The notes below the pieces were generated by a model. That model was not told where the DNA came from and made no database searches. It saw nothing but the letters and a program-made list of their open reading frames with translations. Shown in pieces: positions 18,901-27,083 of a stretch of DNA of 43,980 bases. The position numbers and the translations under genes are program-made. Positions within the stretch are counted from its first letter, which is position 1. Each line of letters begins with the position of its first letter. This DNA comes from Scenedesmus sp. ARA3 (taxonomy: Eukaryota > Chlorophyta > Chlorophyceae > Sphaeropleales > Scenedesmaceae): NCBI GenBank assembly GCA_004335835.1, contig RWJK01001236.1:9148-53127 (forward strand), in the 5' to 3' direction.

Positions 18901-21900
18901 GACCTGTGTTGCCTTTGTACTGCTTGCAGATCCTTGTACTGGACGAGCCACTTTCTGGCCTGGACTCCTTCACAGCACTGCATTGTACCGACATACTCAA
19001 TCATTTGCTCTGCATTTGATGTGCTGCAGATCCTTGTTCTTGACGAGCCCCTGTCAGGCCTGGACTCCTTCACAGCACTGCATTGTACTGCTTTCATGTA
19101 TCAATCTGTCCTGCTTTGTGTATTGCCTGTGTACCGCTTGCAGATTCTTGTACTGGACGAGCCCCTGTCAGGCCTCGACTCCTTCACAGCACTGCACTGT
19201 ACTGCTTTCATGTATCAATCTGTCCTGCTTTGTGTATTGCCTGTGTACCGCTTGCAGATTCTTGTACTGGACGAGCCCCTGTCAGGCCTNGACTCCTTCA
19301 CAGCACTGCACTGTACTGCTTTCATGTATCAATCTGTCCTGCTTTGTGTATTGCCTGTGTACCGCTTGCAGATTCTTGTACTGGACGAGCCCCTGTCAGG
19401 CCTGGACTCCTTCACAGCACTGCATCTGATGCGCACACTGCAGCAGGTGGCAGCCAGCGGCAGGGTTGTGGCTTTATCCCTGCACCAGCCCTCTCCAGCC
19501 ATCTTTGCTTCACTTGATACAGCTATGCTGCTGGCAGCGGGACTCATGGTGTACTCGGGGCCCCCTGCTGCTGCTGCAGCAGCACTGGAGGGCTTAGGGT
19601 GTCCTGTACCGCAGGGTATAACAGTAGCTGAGCACATGCTGCATGTTGTGAGCGACCCAAAAAGTTTGGCAGTGGTGGTGGCAGCAGCGCAGCAGCGGCA
19701 GGCAGCACAGCGCGCCATACTGGGACCTGGCAATGCAGCAGCAGCAGGCGGGCGCCAGCGGCATGTGCGCAGCGGCAGCAACGACAGCGCGAGCTTGGAC
19801 CAGCAGCAGCAGCAGCAGCAGCAGATGCCATGGGCTGTGACCAACAACGGCACCGGCAGCGTGAGCAACGTAAATAACAACAGCAATGGCGGCAGCGGAA
19901 GCCCGCGGCTATCGACATTCAAGCAGCAGCTGAAGGCAGCTGCAGGGAGCACGTTCTCGCCGCGGCCGTCTGCCAGTGGCCAGGTAGGTTAGCAAGAACC
20001 ATACTGCTGTCTATTTGCTGCTGTTATCTTGCTCTCTCTTGTTGTTTGTCGTGGTGGGTGGCTTGCAGCAGCTGAAGGCGGCAGCTGGGTGACAGAAACG
20101 ATACTGCTTTTACCTATGTTTTCCCTTGTTTTTTCCTTTTTGCCATGTAACGCCATGCCAAGGCTGTCTGCAAGTGGCTAGTTGTGCCTGCGCGTCCCTG
20201 TGTAGCTGGGTAAGCTGCCTTGCATTGGCTGCTACGCATTGCAGGAATTGCAGCTCATAGCACTGCCGTTGCATCCCAGACTCTGCCACTCATTGAACTG
20301 ACATCGTGTATTGTAATCGAATAAATTTCAAGCATTCTTATGCAGGCCCGGCAGGCGCTGTGCACCCCCAACCAAAAGCGCCCGCTGGGCCGGCAGCTGG
20401 GCGTGCTGCTTTGCCTTGTTCGCTTGTTTCAAACCCTAAACCGCACAACCATGTTCACCGTTCTTTGTGTTGCAGGCGCGCCAGGCGCTGGGCATCCCCA
20501 ACCAGAAGCGCCCGCTGGGCCGGCAGCTGGGCGTGCTGTTCTGGCGCGGCGGCTTGGACATGCTGCGCAACCCGCTGCTCACGGCTGCACACGCGGCCGG
20601 CGGGCTGCTGCTCGGGTTGCTGGTGGGCGTCATCTTCTTCGCAGGTGAGCCCTGTCTTGCTGTTACTTTTTTTGTGTCATTTGTCGTGTTGATTTGTCTT
20701 TCATGTGGCGCGGCGGCCTGGACATGCTGCGCAACCTGCGGCTCACGGCTGTGCGCGCGGCTGGTGGCTTGCTGCTGGGGCTGCTCACACAATACGCTGC
20801 TCACACCGCTGTTTGCCCCTCTTCAACTCTCCTTTGCATTCCCGCAGTCAACAACGACACCAGCAGCGCACAGAACCGCGTAGGAGCCCTCTTTTTCGCG
20901 CTGTGCCTGCTGGCCTTCACCAGCGTGGACCTCAACCAAACAATGATCACCGCACTAACACTGCTTCAACTATTCTTACAGGCCAGCAAAGCAACAAAGC
21001 CGCTGACACCGCTGTATGCCCCTCCCCGGCCTCTGCTTTTCAATCATGCAGTCAAGAACGACACCAGCGGCGCGCAGAACCGCGTCGGCGCCATATTCTT
21101 CGCCCTCTGCCTACTTGCCTTCACAAGCGTGACCAGCGTGGACCTCATCCAAACGGAGTCCGCAGCAGCAGGCCGCGAGATGCAGCGGCGCTACTACCAC
21201 CCCGCTGCTTATGCAGCCACAAAGCTGGTGCTGGATGGGCTGCTGCTGCGCGCGCTGCCGGCGCTGCTGTTTGCGCTGCCCTTCTATTTCCTGATGGGCC
21301 TCAATCCCGCGGCGCTCCAGGTGCGGGGTCTTCAGTGTTTCCAGTTCCAATACAAGCTTTGTCATGCCTTTTCTTATGGGCCTGAACCCTGCGGCTCTCC
21401 AGGTGGGTGTCTATGTCGTCTGGGTGTTCATGTTTCTGTGGTGCTGCAGCCTGTACAGTTTGTGACACGTGTGACGTGTGGCCTGCCTGAACCCTGCGGC
21501 CTGAACCCCGGCTGCATTCAGAGCTGTGTCTGGTCATTTGGAGCAGCTTCCTATATATGTTACGTCTCGGGCAGTGTGTGGTGTGCCAACCAAGCTGGTG
21601 CTGGGCACGCTGCTACGCTCAATGTCTCGAGTGCCGCTGTGCATTTATCTACCTCTTTACACCCGTTGTGCCCACTGCAACTTGAACGGCCCCGCGGTCT
21701 ATGACTTACCCTTGGTATTGGTTTATCTGCGGCTGTTGGCGCGCTGGCGCTGTGCTCGGCGGCTGAGCTGCACAGCCACCCACTTGCCTGTTTGCACTCC
21801 ACCTCCCCTGCTCACCTCGACCTTGCTGCTCCGCCTGCTGCTGCTGCTGCTGCTGCACCATTGGTTGCTGCTTGCAGTTCTGCACCTTCCTGCTGGTGCT

Positions 21901-22792
21901 CATCGGCTTCAGCGCTGCTGTTGGAGCGCTGGCCCTGGGTCTAGCGGCAGGGCTGAACACGCCCGGCAAAACCCTGCTGGCCATGAACCTGGTGCTGCTG
22001 CTGGGCGTGCTCTTCGGAGGGTTCCTGGCCAACAAGGGTTCTATTCCAGTCTGGCTACGCTGGGTCAGCTGGCTGAGCGTGTTCAGGTGAGAGATTGCAG
22101 GTTTTAGGGTTTCAGGATTGAGGGGTTTGGGTTGTAGGTGAACTCTGCTGGCCATGAACCTGGTGCTGCTGCTGGGCGTGCTCTTCGGAGGCTTCCTGGC
22201 AAACAAGGGTTCTATTCCGGTGTGGCTGCGCTGGGTCTCCTGGCTGTCTGTTTTCCGGTGAGAGGGGATAGGTGTTGTGTCTGTGGCCTTGGGTTTTAGC
22301 GTGGATTTTAGCGTGGAAGTGCAAGACCTTAGCTCACTGAAGGTGCTGCTGCTGGTCGTGCTTGGTTGGAGGCTTCTTGGCGAATAAAGGAAGCATCCTG
22401 GTGTGGCTGCGCTGGGTTTCCTGGCTGTCCGTGTTAGGTTTTATGATTTAGGGTTTTTGGGTTATTATGGAAACCGTGTTGGCCATGAACCTGGTGCTGC
22501 TGCTGGACATGCTGTTCGGCGAATAAAGGAAGCATTGGGTCAGCTGGCTGAGCGTGTTCAGGTAGGGCCTGCAATACCTTGTCGCTTTCGTTTATCGCAA
22601 CTATGACGGTCGACAAGTGCTCTGTTGAACCATTGAGGTTCGGCTCAGCATCTCCTGTGAGATCTGCAATCCTACATACCTTGTCCCTAATTTATTTCTT
22701 GCTCTGCAGGTACTCCTGGGAGGCGCTGGTCATCAACGAGCTGCAGGGCCTGGACCTCTTCTTGTGCCATTGCTGCCTTCCAACAACCCTGC

Positions 22793-22825
<33 letters not shown>

Positions 22826-23065
22826 ATTCGCAGGTACTCCTGGGAAGCTCTAGTCATCAACGAGCTGCAGGGCCTGGACCTGTTCCTGTCAGCACCCGGC
22901 GTCTCCCTCAGCCTGCCAGTGAAGGGCGAGGTGTTTTTGCAGATCATCGGCGTGCAGACGGGGCTGTTTGTGGTCGACATCGCGGTGCTTGCAGCCATTT
23001 ACGCGGCCTGCTGCGTGTTTGTACTGGCAGTGGTGGGCTGGCGCAACCGGCAGCGGCAGCACTAG
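11285..23065 (+). CDS. ABCG: ABCG-type half-transporter with secreted Cys-rich/EGF-like N-terminal domain, complete, 11 exons
   Basis: Exons: 11285-12439, 13597-13792, 14612-14710, 15036-15193, 16012-16961, 17823-18018, 19372-19983, 20476-20644, 21052-21320, 21878-22086, 22834-23065. Phases close to 1415 codons (1414 aa). Order: signal peptide (1-22), extracellular domain with EGF-like and other Cys-rich segments (to about 570), membrane helix (577-598), Ser/Gly/Ala-rich linker, then the nucleotide-binding domain with Walker A GPSGGGKS (785-792), Q-loop LVPQDD, signature VSGGE (899-903), Walker B ILVLDEP (919-925) and H-loop H956. A Ser/Asn/Gln-rich linker and about six membrane helices (1160-1410) follow. 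NBD-before-TMD order marks ABCG. The ectodomain resembles plant ABCG24/ABCG28-type proteins. As a half-transporter it should dimerise; the substrate is unknown. The start is the ATG in perfect context (GCCACC-ATG-G) directly before the signal peptide. An in-frame ATG at 11228 is the alternative. Confidence 0.92.
12096..12124. repeat. Coding GCA/CAG run (poly-Ala) in ABCG exon 1
   Basis: An in-frame run encodes alanines inside the extracellular domain, between the Cys-rich PRDCGPYGRC and NVSYACECECGW segments. The same trinucleotide read in another frame gives the serine stretches elsewhere in this protein. Confidence 0.85.
12390..12800 (+). repeat. 180-bp tandem repeat over the ABCG exon 1 donor (3 units)
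   Basis: The exon end (GPNCKLCTSDKACQ) plus donor plus about 130 bp of intron is repeated with spacings of 180 and 176 bp. The third unit has lost its donor (GCCAG-CTGAG). Only the first unit continues the reading frame. Confidence 0.9.
13042..13552 (+). repeat. Four 5'-part copies of ABCG exon 2
   Basis: Copies at about 13042-13125, 13209-13285, 13353-13432 and 13494-13552 repeat the acceptor and the SKSNAICTTGLLWNERSREK start. All lie upstream of the intact exon (13597-13792). Confidence 0.88.
13921..14290 (+). repeat. Two 3'-part copies of ABCG exon 2 with donors
   Basis: Units at about 13921-14040 and 14173-14288 repeat the LSDPGIARLIGPVLPINCK to SSAMAG end of exon 2, its GTGGGTG donor and following intron. 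The tandem period is roughly 250 bp. Confidence 0.9.
14366..14838 (+). repeat. Copies of ABCG exon 3 on both sides
   Basis: 5'-part copies near 14366-14412 and 14499-14535 precede the intact exon 14612-14710. A 3'-part copy (RLVIMPQGTFTECTPG) at 14783-14838 follows it. Confidence 0.78.
15309..15588 (+). repeat. 3'-part copies of ABCG exon 4, one with a stop
   Basis: The copy at 15309-15423 covers most of the exon (VACSCPKGCPASYLKTFTDV onward) but carries an in-frame TAG at 15407-15409 and no acceptor. A second, shorter copy is at 15554-15588. Both lie downstream of the intact exon 15036-15193. Confidence 0.88.
15770..15913 (+). repeat. 5'-part copy of ABCG exon 5 followed by a CTG run
   Basis: The acceptor and first about 33 codons of exon 5 (LGSLNMKIAASCEAAECIDP...) are repeated almost perfectly, then a CTG run at 15878-15913 follows. 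The intact exon begins at 16012. Confidence 0.9.
17030..17109 (+). repeat. 3'-part copy of ABCG exon 5 with donor
   Basis: This repeats the Q-loop region of the nucleotide-binding domain (LVALTALVPQGESLMRSLAV) and its donor, downstream of the intact exon. It is diverged at several residues. Confidence 0.85.
17215..17775 (+). repeat. Four 5'-part copies of ABCG exon 6
   Basis: Copies near 17215-17268, 17393-17495, 17541-17600 and 17659-17775 repeat YSAALRLDPSLPPAAVAAR to GLSHVA with their acceptors. The farthest is barely recognisable. None includes the ABC signature, which lies in the second half of the intact exon (17823-18018). Confidence 0.88.
18108..18608 (+). repeat. Three 3'-part copies of ABCG exon 6 with donors
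   Basis: Copies near 18108-18203, 18270-18332 and 18497-18608 repeat HVARSTVLSGTGVAGVSGG to the exon end. The first has a deletion in the GGERRR segment and the second is short. Confidence 0.85.
18706..19371 (+). repeat. Six 5'-part copies of ABCG exon 7 (Walker B), the last three a perfect-period 114-bp array
   Basis: The Walker B start (ILVLDEPLSGLDSFTALH) recurs at about 18712 (remnant), 18807, 18930, 19030, 19144 and 19258 before the intact exon at 19372. The last four starts are exactly 114 bp apart and almost identical. One base at 19290 is N. 114 bp is 38 codons and the array stays open in the exon frame. Confidence 0.93.
19801..19824. repeat. Coding CAG run (poly-Gln) in ABCG exon 7
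   Basis: An in-frame glutamine run in the cytoplasmic linker between the nucleotide-binding and membrane domains, flanked by Ser/Asn/Gly-rich sequence. Confidence 0.88.
19984..20475 (+). other. ABCG intron 7 with exon copies from both neighbours
   Basis: A short 3'-end remnant of exon 7 (QQLKAAAG) lies near 20064-20090. A 5'-part copy of exon 8 (ARQALCTPNQKRPLGRQLGV) with acceptor lies at 20345-20412. Nothing else coding is visible. Confidence 0.75.
20697..20795 (+). repeat. 3'-part copy of ABCG exon 8
   Basis: This repeats the first membrane-helix region (WRGGLDMLRNLRLTAVRAAG) downstream of the intact exon 20476-20644. The exon start is absent. Confidence 0.87.
20848..20939 (+). repeat. 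5'-part copy of ABCG exon 9 with acceptor
   Basis: This is well preserved (NNDTSSAQNRVGALFFALCLLAFTSVDL) with a good acceptor but no donor before the intact exon at 21052. It has one TSV triplet where the intact exon has two. Confidence 0.88.
21374..21660 (+). repeat. 3'-end copies of ABCG exon 9
   Basis: A FLMGLNPAALQ-type copy with donor GTGGGTG lies at 21374-21402. Weaker remnants lie near 21488-21522 and 21591-21620 (KLVLGTLLR). All lie downstream of the intact exon. Confidence 0.7.
22138..22562 (+). repeat. Three 3'-part copies of ABCG exon 10 with donors
   Basis: Copies near 22138-22258, 22340-22436 and 22475-22562 repeat LLAMNLVLLLGVLFGG to WLSVFR. The nearest is almost perfect. The two farther copies carry deletions and stops. 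Confidence 0.9.
22711..22826 (+). repeat. 5'-part copy of ABCG exon 11 and CTG run
   Basis: The acceptor and YSWEALVINELQGLDLF are repeated at 22711-22765. A CTG run (22796-22826) then leads to the acceptor of the intact last exon at 22834. Confidence 0.9.
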
Positions 23066-23142
23066 TTGGACCCACAAGCCTGTGATGGCGTGTCTGCTGC
23101 TCTCGTGCGTGTGTTGTGCGGATGCTAGGGTGCCGGCAGCGC

Positions 23143-23442
23143 ACCTCAGCCTGCCTGTGAAGGGCGAGGTGTTCCTGCAGTGCAAAACACCACAGCAAAG
23201 GAAGGCATGCAGTGCTGATGTGGCGGCTGCACCGGGCAGCTGCTGGGTCCGTAAGGCGGTGGAGTGCCTCGCAGCCTGCCGGTGAAGGGCGAGGTGTTTT
23301 TGCAGTCATCGCCTTGCAGATCATCGGCGTGCAGACGGGGCTGTTTGTGGTGGACATTGCGGTGCTGGCAGCGATTTATGCGGCGTGCTGCGTGTTTGTG
23401 CTGGCGGTGGTGGGCTGGCGCAACCGGCAGCGGCAGCACTAG
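23143..23442 (+). repeat. 3'-part copies of the ABCG last exon, one with its own stop
   Basis: A short copy at 23143-23183 (LSLPVKGEVFLQ) is followed by a long one at 23263-23442 that keeps the last membrane helix and the terminal QRQH-TAG. Both lie after the real stop at 23063-23065, so they are 3' UTR or post-gene sequence. Confidence 0.9.
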
Positions 23443-23483
23443 CGGCGAGGGAGTCCATTGTGCGACCTTTTGTCAAGTGCTAC

Positions 23484-23488
23484 TGTAA
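23484..23488 (+). terminator. Candidate TGTAA poly(A) signal of the ABCG gene
   Basis: The first TGTAA after the stop, about 420 bases downstream and just past the duplicated last-exon copy. A second TGTAA is at 23611-23615. Confidence 0.4.
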
Positions 23489-23804
23489 GGGGTCTGTCTT
23501 GACTGCCCGCCTGCCAGGCAGTGCCTGCATTTGTTGCTATTTGCGAGCGTGCTGAATGTGTGTTGGAATGCTAGCAGTGTTTTCTTGGCTGGATTGGGCT
23601 TTGTTCTGTGTGTAACCGCACGGCTGCAGAAGCCTTGCATAGAACGCACGTCAGCACAATTGCTCAGACTGTCTTTGCTGTGCTGTCGTGTTTTTGCAAA
23701 CAGCACAAAAGCTACCACAGTTGTTGCCTGCTTTTGAATGTGCCTGCATGCGTGTACCTGGACTAGCGCGGCTTGCATTCTTTGTCAGCAGTTTTCCTGC
23801 TTTG

Positions 23805-24180
23805 CGTGGCACTGAAAGGTTTGCAAGGGGTGCTGCTATTAGATCCTAGACAGCAGGCTGCCATGCAGTGCAGCGCTGTGCCCGAAAGTGTTTGTGTAGC
23901 TGCCAGGTCCAGTGCATTGCCTGGCACTGGAGGAAGGTTTGCGAGGGGAGCTGCATGTCTGACTGTGGCAGGCTGCCATGCAGTGCAGCGCTGTGCCTAA
24001 CAGTGGTTGTGCAGTTGCCAGGTCATGTGCATTGCTTGGCACTGGAAGGTTTGCTTGGCTCTTGAACGTGTTTTGTGAGGGGTGCTGCATGTCGGATCAT
24101 AGCAGGCTGCCTCCCTTGTCATGCAGCGCTGTGCGTGCAAGTGTTTTTGCAGTTGCCAGGTCCTGTGGCTGGCACCTGAC
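23805..24180. repeat. Degenerate 110-130 bp tandem repeat, about three units
   Basis: Units starting near 23858, 23969 and 24102 share GGCTGCCATGCAGTGCAGCG, GTTGCCAGGTC and GCACTGGAAGGTTTGC-like blocks. There is no open frame or exon relation. It may be a duplicated 3' flank of the ABCG gene. Confidence 0.75.
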
Positions 24181-24945
24181 ATGTTGACGGCTGAAGTTTG
24201 ATGTCTGCTCTGTTGCTGCATGCAAGTAATGCACGGCAGGACTGTGTTTGTGTGGCGATGACGTGTGACAGTGACATGTGACGGTCTTGATGTCATTGTG
24301 ACAATGATTGTTGCCTGGTGAGTGCTCTGCTATGCAGAGCAGGCCTGCTTGTGTTGCGTGCAGGGAGCGTCCTAGGGTTCTGAATAGGCAGATCTGCAGT
24401 TGATCTTGCTCTAGTCATAGATCTGCAGAGATCTCATGTGCAGGTGTTGTTTGTTCTTTCCGGATGCCTAGCACACACTGTACTGCGCAGCATTGCCTGC
24501 ACTCAGTGGATAGATTATGCCATGGCATGGTGGTGGGGACCGGTCTAGACACGTGAGTGAGCATTATGTTGCGTTGTGCTTTTGTAAAGTGTGCTTGTTT
24601 GTGCAATTATTGACACGGCGTAGTCTGCTGCACACCTGCACAAGCCAAAACGGCCCCACACTTTGCTCTAGATCCACAACATGTCCGCAGATCTGTACAT
24701 GTCTGCAGATCCGCAGGAGTGAGAGGGAGCATGTCTGTTGTCTGTGAAAACTCTGTACTGCCAGCAACGTTGCGAGCAGGGGAGCTGAGTGGGGTAGGCA
24801 CATGCAGTGCAGTAGATGCTGATGTGTGTTAAGCTTAAGCACTGCTGTTGTTGCAAAACGTTGGACCGCACCTTCGGGTTGTGGCAGTGCACGCCTGAGT
24901 TGCTTATGCGCAAATCTGCACTGCTGTTGTTGCAACATGGGCGTC
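24181..24945. other. Intergenic stretch, nothing coding seen
   Basis: No open frame with recognisable motifs and no paired splice sites. It contains short AGATCTGCAG-type repeats (24420-24435, 24660-24720). A first, diverged unit of the following minisatellite lies at about 24863. Confidence 0.55.
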
Positions 24946-25121
24946 GGAGCGCACCTTCAGGTTTCTTTTTGTTTGCAACATTGGCCGTTGGAGCGCACCT
25001 TCAGGTTTCTTTTTGTTTGCAACATTGGGCGTTGGAGCGCACCTTCAGGTTTCTTTTTGTTTGCAACATTGGGCGTTGGAGCGCACCTTCGGGTTTTGTG
25101 TCCAAGACCTTTTGCATTTGT
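24946..25121. repeat. 44-bp minisatellite, four units
   Basis: GGAGCGCACCTTC recurs at 24946, 24990, 25034 and 25078 (period exactly 44 bp), followed by GGTTTCTTTTTGTTTGCAAC. The middle units are essentially identical; the last diverges after GGGTTTT. Confidence 0.93.
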
Positions 25122-25862
25122 TGAGCGGCAGCACTTGTAACAGGACGTTGCACACTGGTTGTGTTGGTTTTTAGTGTCTGCTGGCCTGGTTGTGCCACAA
25201 GCGGCTTGTGCAAGCTCAAGACTTATGTGACATAAGCCGCCCACCCCGACCCCCATCTCCTTTCAACATTTTCTGCAGCACCCGTGTTTTTTGCTGGGAG
25301 CGCTGGTTTGGAGTCCTGACAGCACACCGTGTGCAACACAAAAAGGCTTTTTGTGTTCACAGCGCACTTCCAGCGTAAGAACAGGTACAGCCAGTAGGAT
25401 TCCGTCCCCCCTGATAACAAAAAAAAAGAACAGGTACAGCCGCTGTGGCACGTCATCGTGCACCTCTCTGGATTTTACACATGTACTCAGATGAAACCTC
25501 ATTATCTGCAACGTAGCAGGGGGTGCAAATGCAATGGCGTTCAGGGCGGATGACAGGCACTGCCAGGCACATTCAATCCAGCCTGCCGTGGGCAGAGGTA
25601 CTAGCCGGACACAGTAACAGTGTCCACGTGGCCAGTGCACACGTACAAGGTACCCGCCACTGACCTTGCGAGCACAGTGTGATCATCAGTCTAGTTAAAC
25701 ATCAACGATTTTCTGTTTCGTAAAACTTGTTAAGGCTCGCTAGCACACGTTGCTGCAGCGTGTTCCCGCTTTCTGCCCTTGGCTTCTTGCATCAAGCTGT
25801 ACGGTAACCAACAGAGAGTTTCTAGTTTGACATACAATTGCTTTGAAGTCAGATCCGAAACG
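25122..25862. promoter_or_regulatory. Region upstream of the aldose 1-epimerase gene
   Basis: No gene is seen. A 16-bp direct repeat (AAGAACAGGTACAGCC, at 25376 and 25430) flanks an A9 tract. The promoter of the epimerase must lie toward the right end. AT-rich sequence at 25690-25735 is the best candidate, but I see no clear TATA box. Confidence 0.4.
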
Positions 25863-26638
25863 ATGGGGCGGGCAACAGGCCTGCTCGCTGCTACTGCTGC
25901 CCTCGGAGCAGCAGCTGTGTTTGCTGTCTGGCGAAAAAAGCAAGGCAGCAAGCGTCCTGCAAGCGACAACCGCTTCGATGCGCTCGAAACAATAGCTCTA
26001 AGCAATAGAGACGGCGTAGAGGTGCACATCACGCCTGTTGGGGCCAGCATACAGCGGTTTGTTGTGCCTGTGCAAGGACAGAAGCTGGATGTGGTGCTGG
26101 GCTTCAATAAAGCATCAACATACGCAGTGAGTGTGCATGACAACACGATATGATACAATTATCATGTCACAACCAGCTGTTGCTGCATGGGTCACAGAGC
26201 GGCAATCAGGTCTGCTGTGGACAGTCCTCTGTTGTGTACCCGCGTGCGTGTGTGTGTTGCTGTAGCGCAGAGCTGCAGGGTGCTGTACCCATGTCCTGTC
26301 AAACAAGTCGAGAAGACAGCCGTTTTGGCTGCTACAAAAGCATGGCATTGCCATTAGTGCAGCGCGTTTACTGCTGCACCTTCTGCAACTCATCCTACCA
26401 GCTGCAACTGACAGCCCCAACCAACCGCAGTACTGGGCCGCTGTCAGCCCGCCCCTAACAATCCCGAGCCGAGTAAACCGCAGATTTTGCTGCCCCTTTC
26501 TTTCCCACTCATGCACTTTGCCTGCTGCCATCTTCGCTGCTCAATGCAACTGCAACAGACAATCCCAGGCACACCTGACTGTGGCGCCATCGTGGGCCGC
26601 TGCGCCAACCGCTGCAACATGTCACCCACTGAAAATGC

Positions 26639-26686
<48 letters not shown>

Positions 26687-27039
26687 TTACCACATGCAAC
26701 ATGCAACTGCAGACTATCCCGGGCACTCCCTACTTCGGCGCAATCGTGGGCCGCTGCGCCAACCGCATCGCCAAGGCGCGCTTCAGCGTCAATGGGCAGG
26801 AGTACACATTGGAGGCAAACAACGAACTAAATGCGCTGCATGGTGGGTGCATTATTCCATGCTGCCATGTGGCCTTTGCTGCTGCAGTGGTCGACTGTAG
26901 TGCAGTGAAGTGCCGCTGTGCTGCATGGCGGGGCAGGAGTACCCATTAGAAGCAAACAACGGACCAATGCGCTGCACAGTGGGTGCCTACAAAGAACTCG
27001 GGTCATGCGGCCATGCTGCAGCAGTCTGGCGCAAACAAG

Positions 27040-27083
<44 letters not shown>

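Noticed and set aside
18763..19371. One continuous coding region reading through all Walker B copies
   Set aside because: Open only because the 114-bp unit is a multiple of three. Earlier copies at 18807 and 18930 are out of frame, and a working ABC domain has one Walker B. The intact exon with phase-0 acceptor at 19372 gives the normal protein.
18706..19371. Mutually exclusive exon cluster (as in arthropod Dscam)
   Set aside because: The copies lack donors or acceptors and many have stops. A true cluster would show complete exons with both splice sites.
21526..22107. Leucine-rich open frame around 21526-22107
   Set aside because: A shifted-frame shadow of ABCG exon 10 and the CTG-rich intron before it.
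24946..25121. CRISPR-like array
   Set aside because: The units are adjacent tandem repeats without unique spacers, in a eukaryotic nuclear context.
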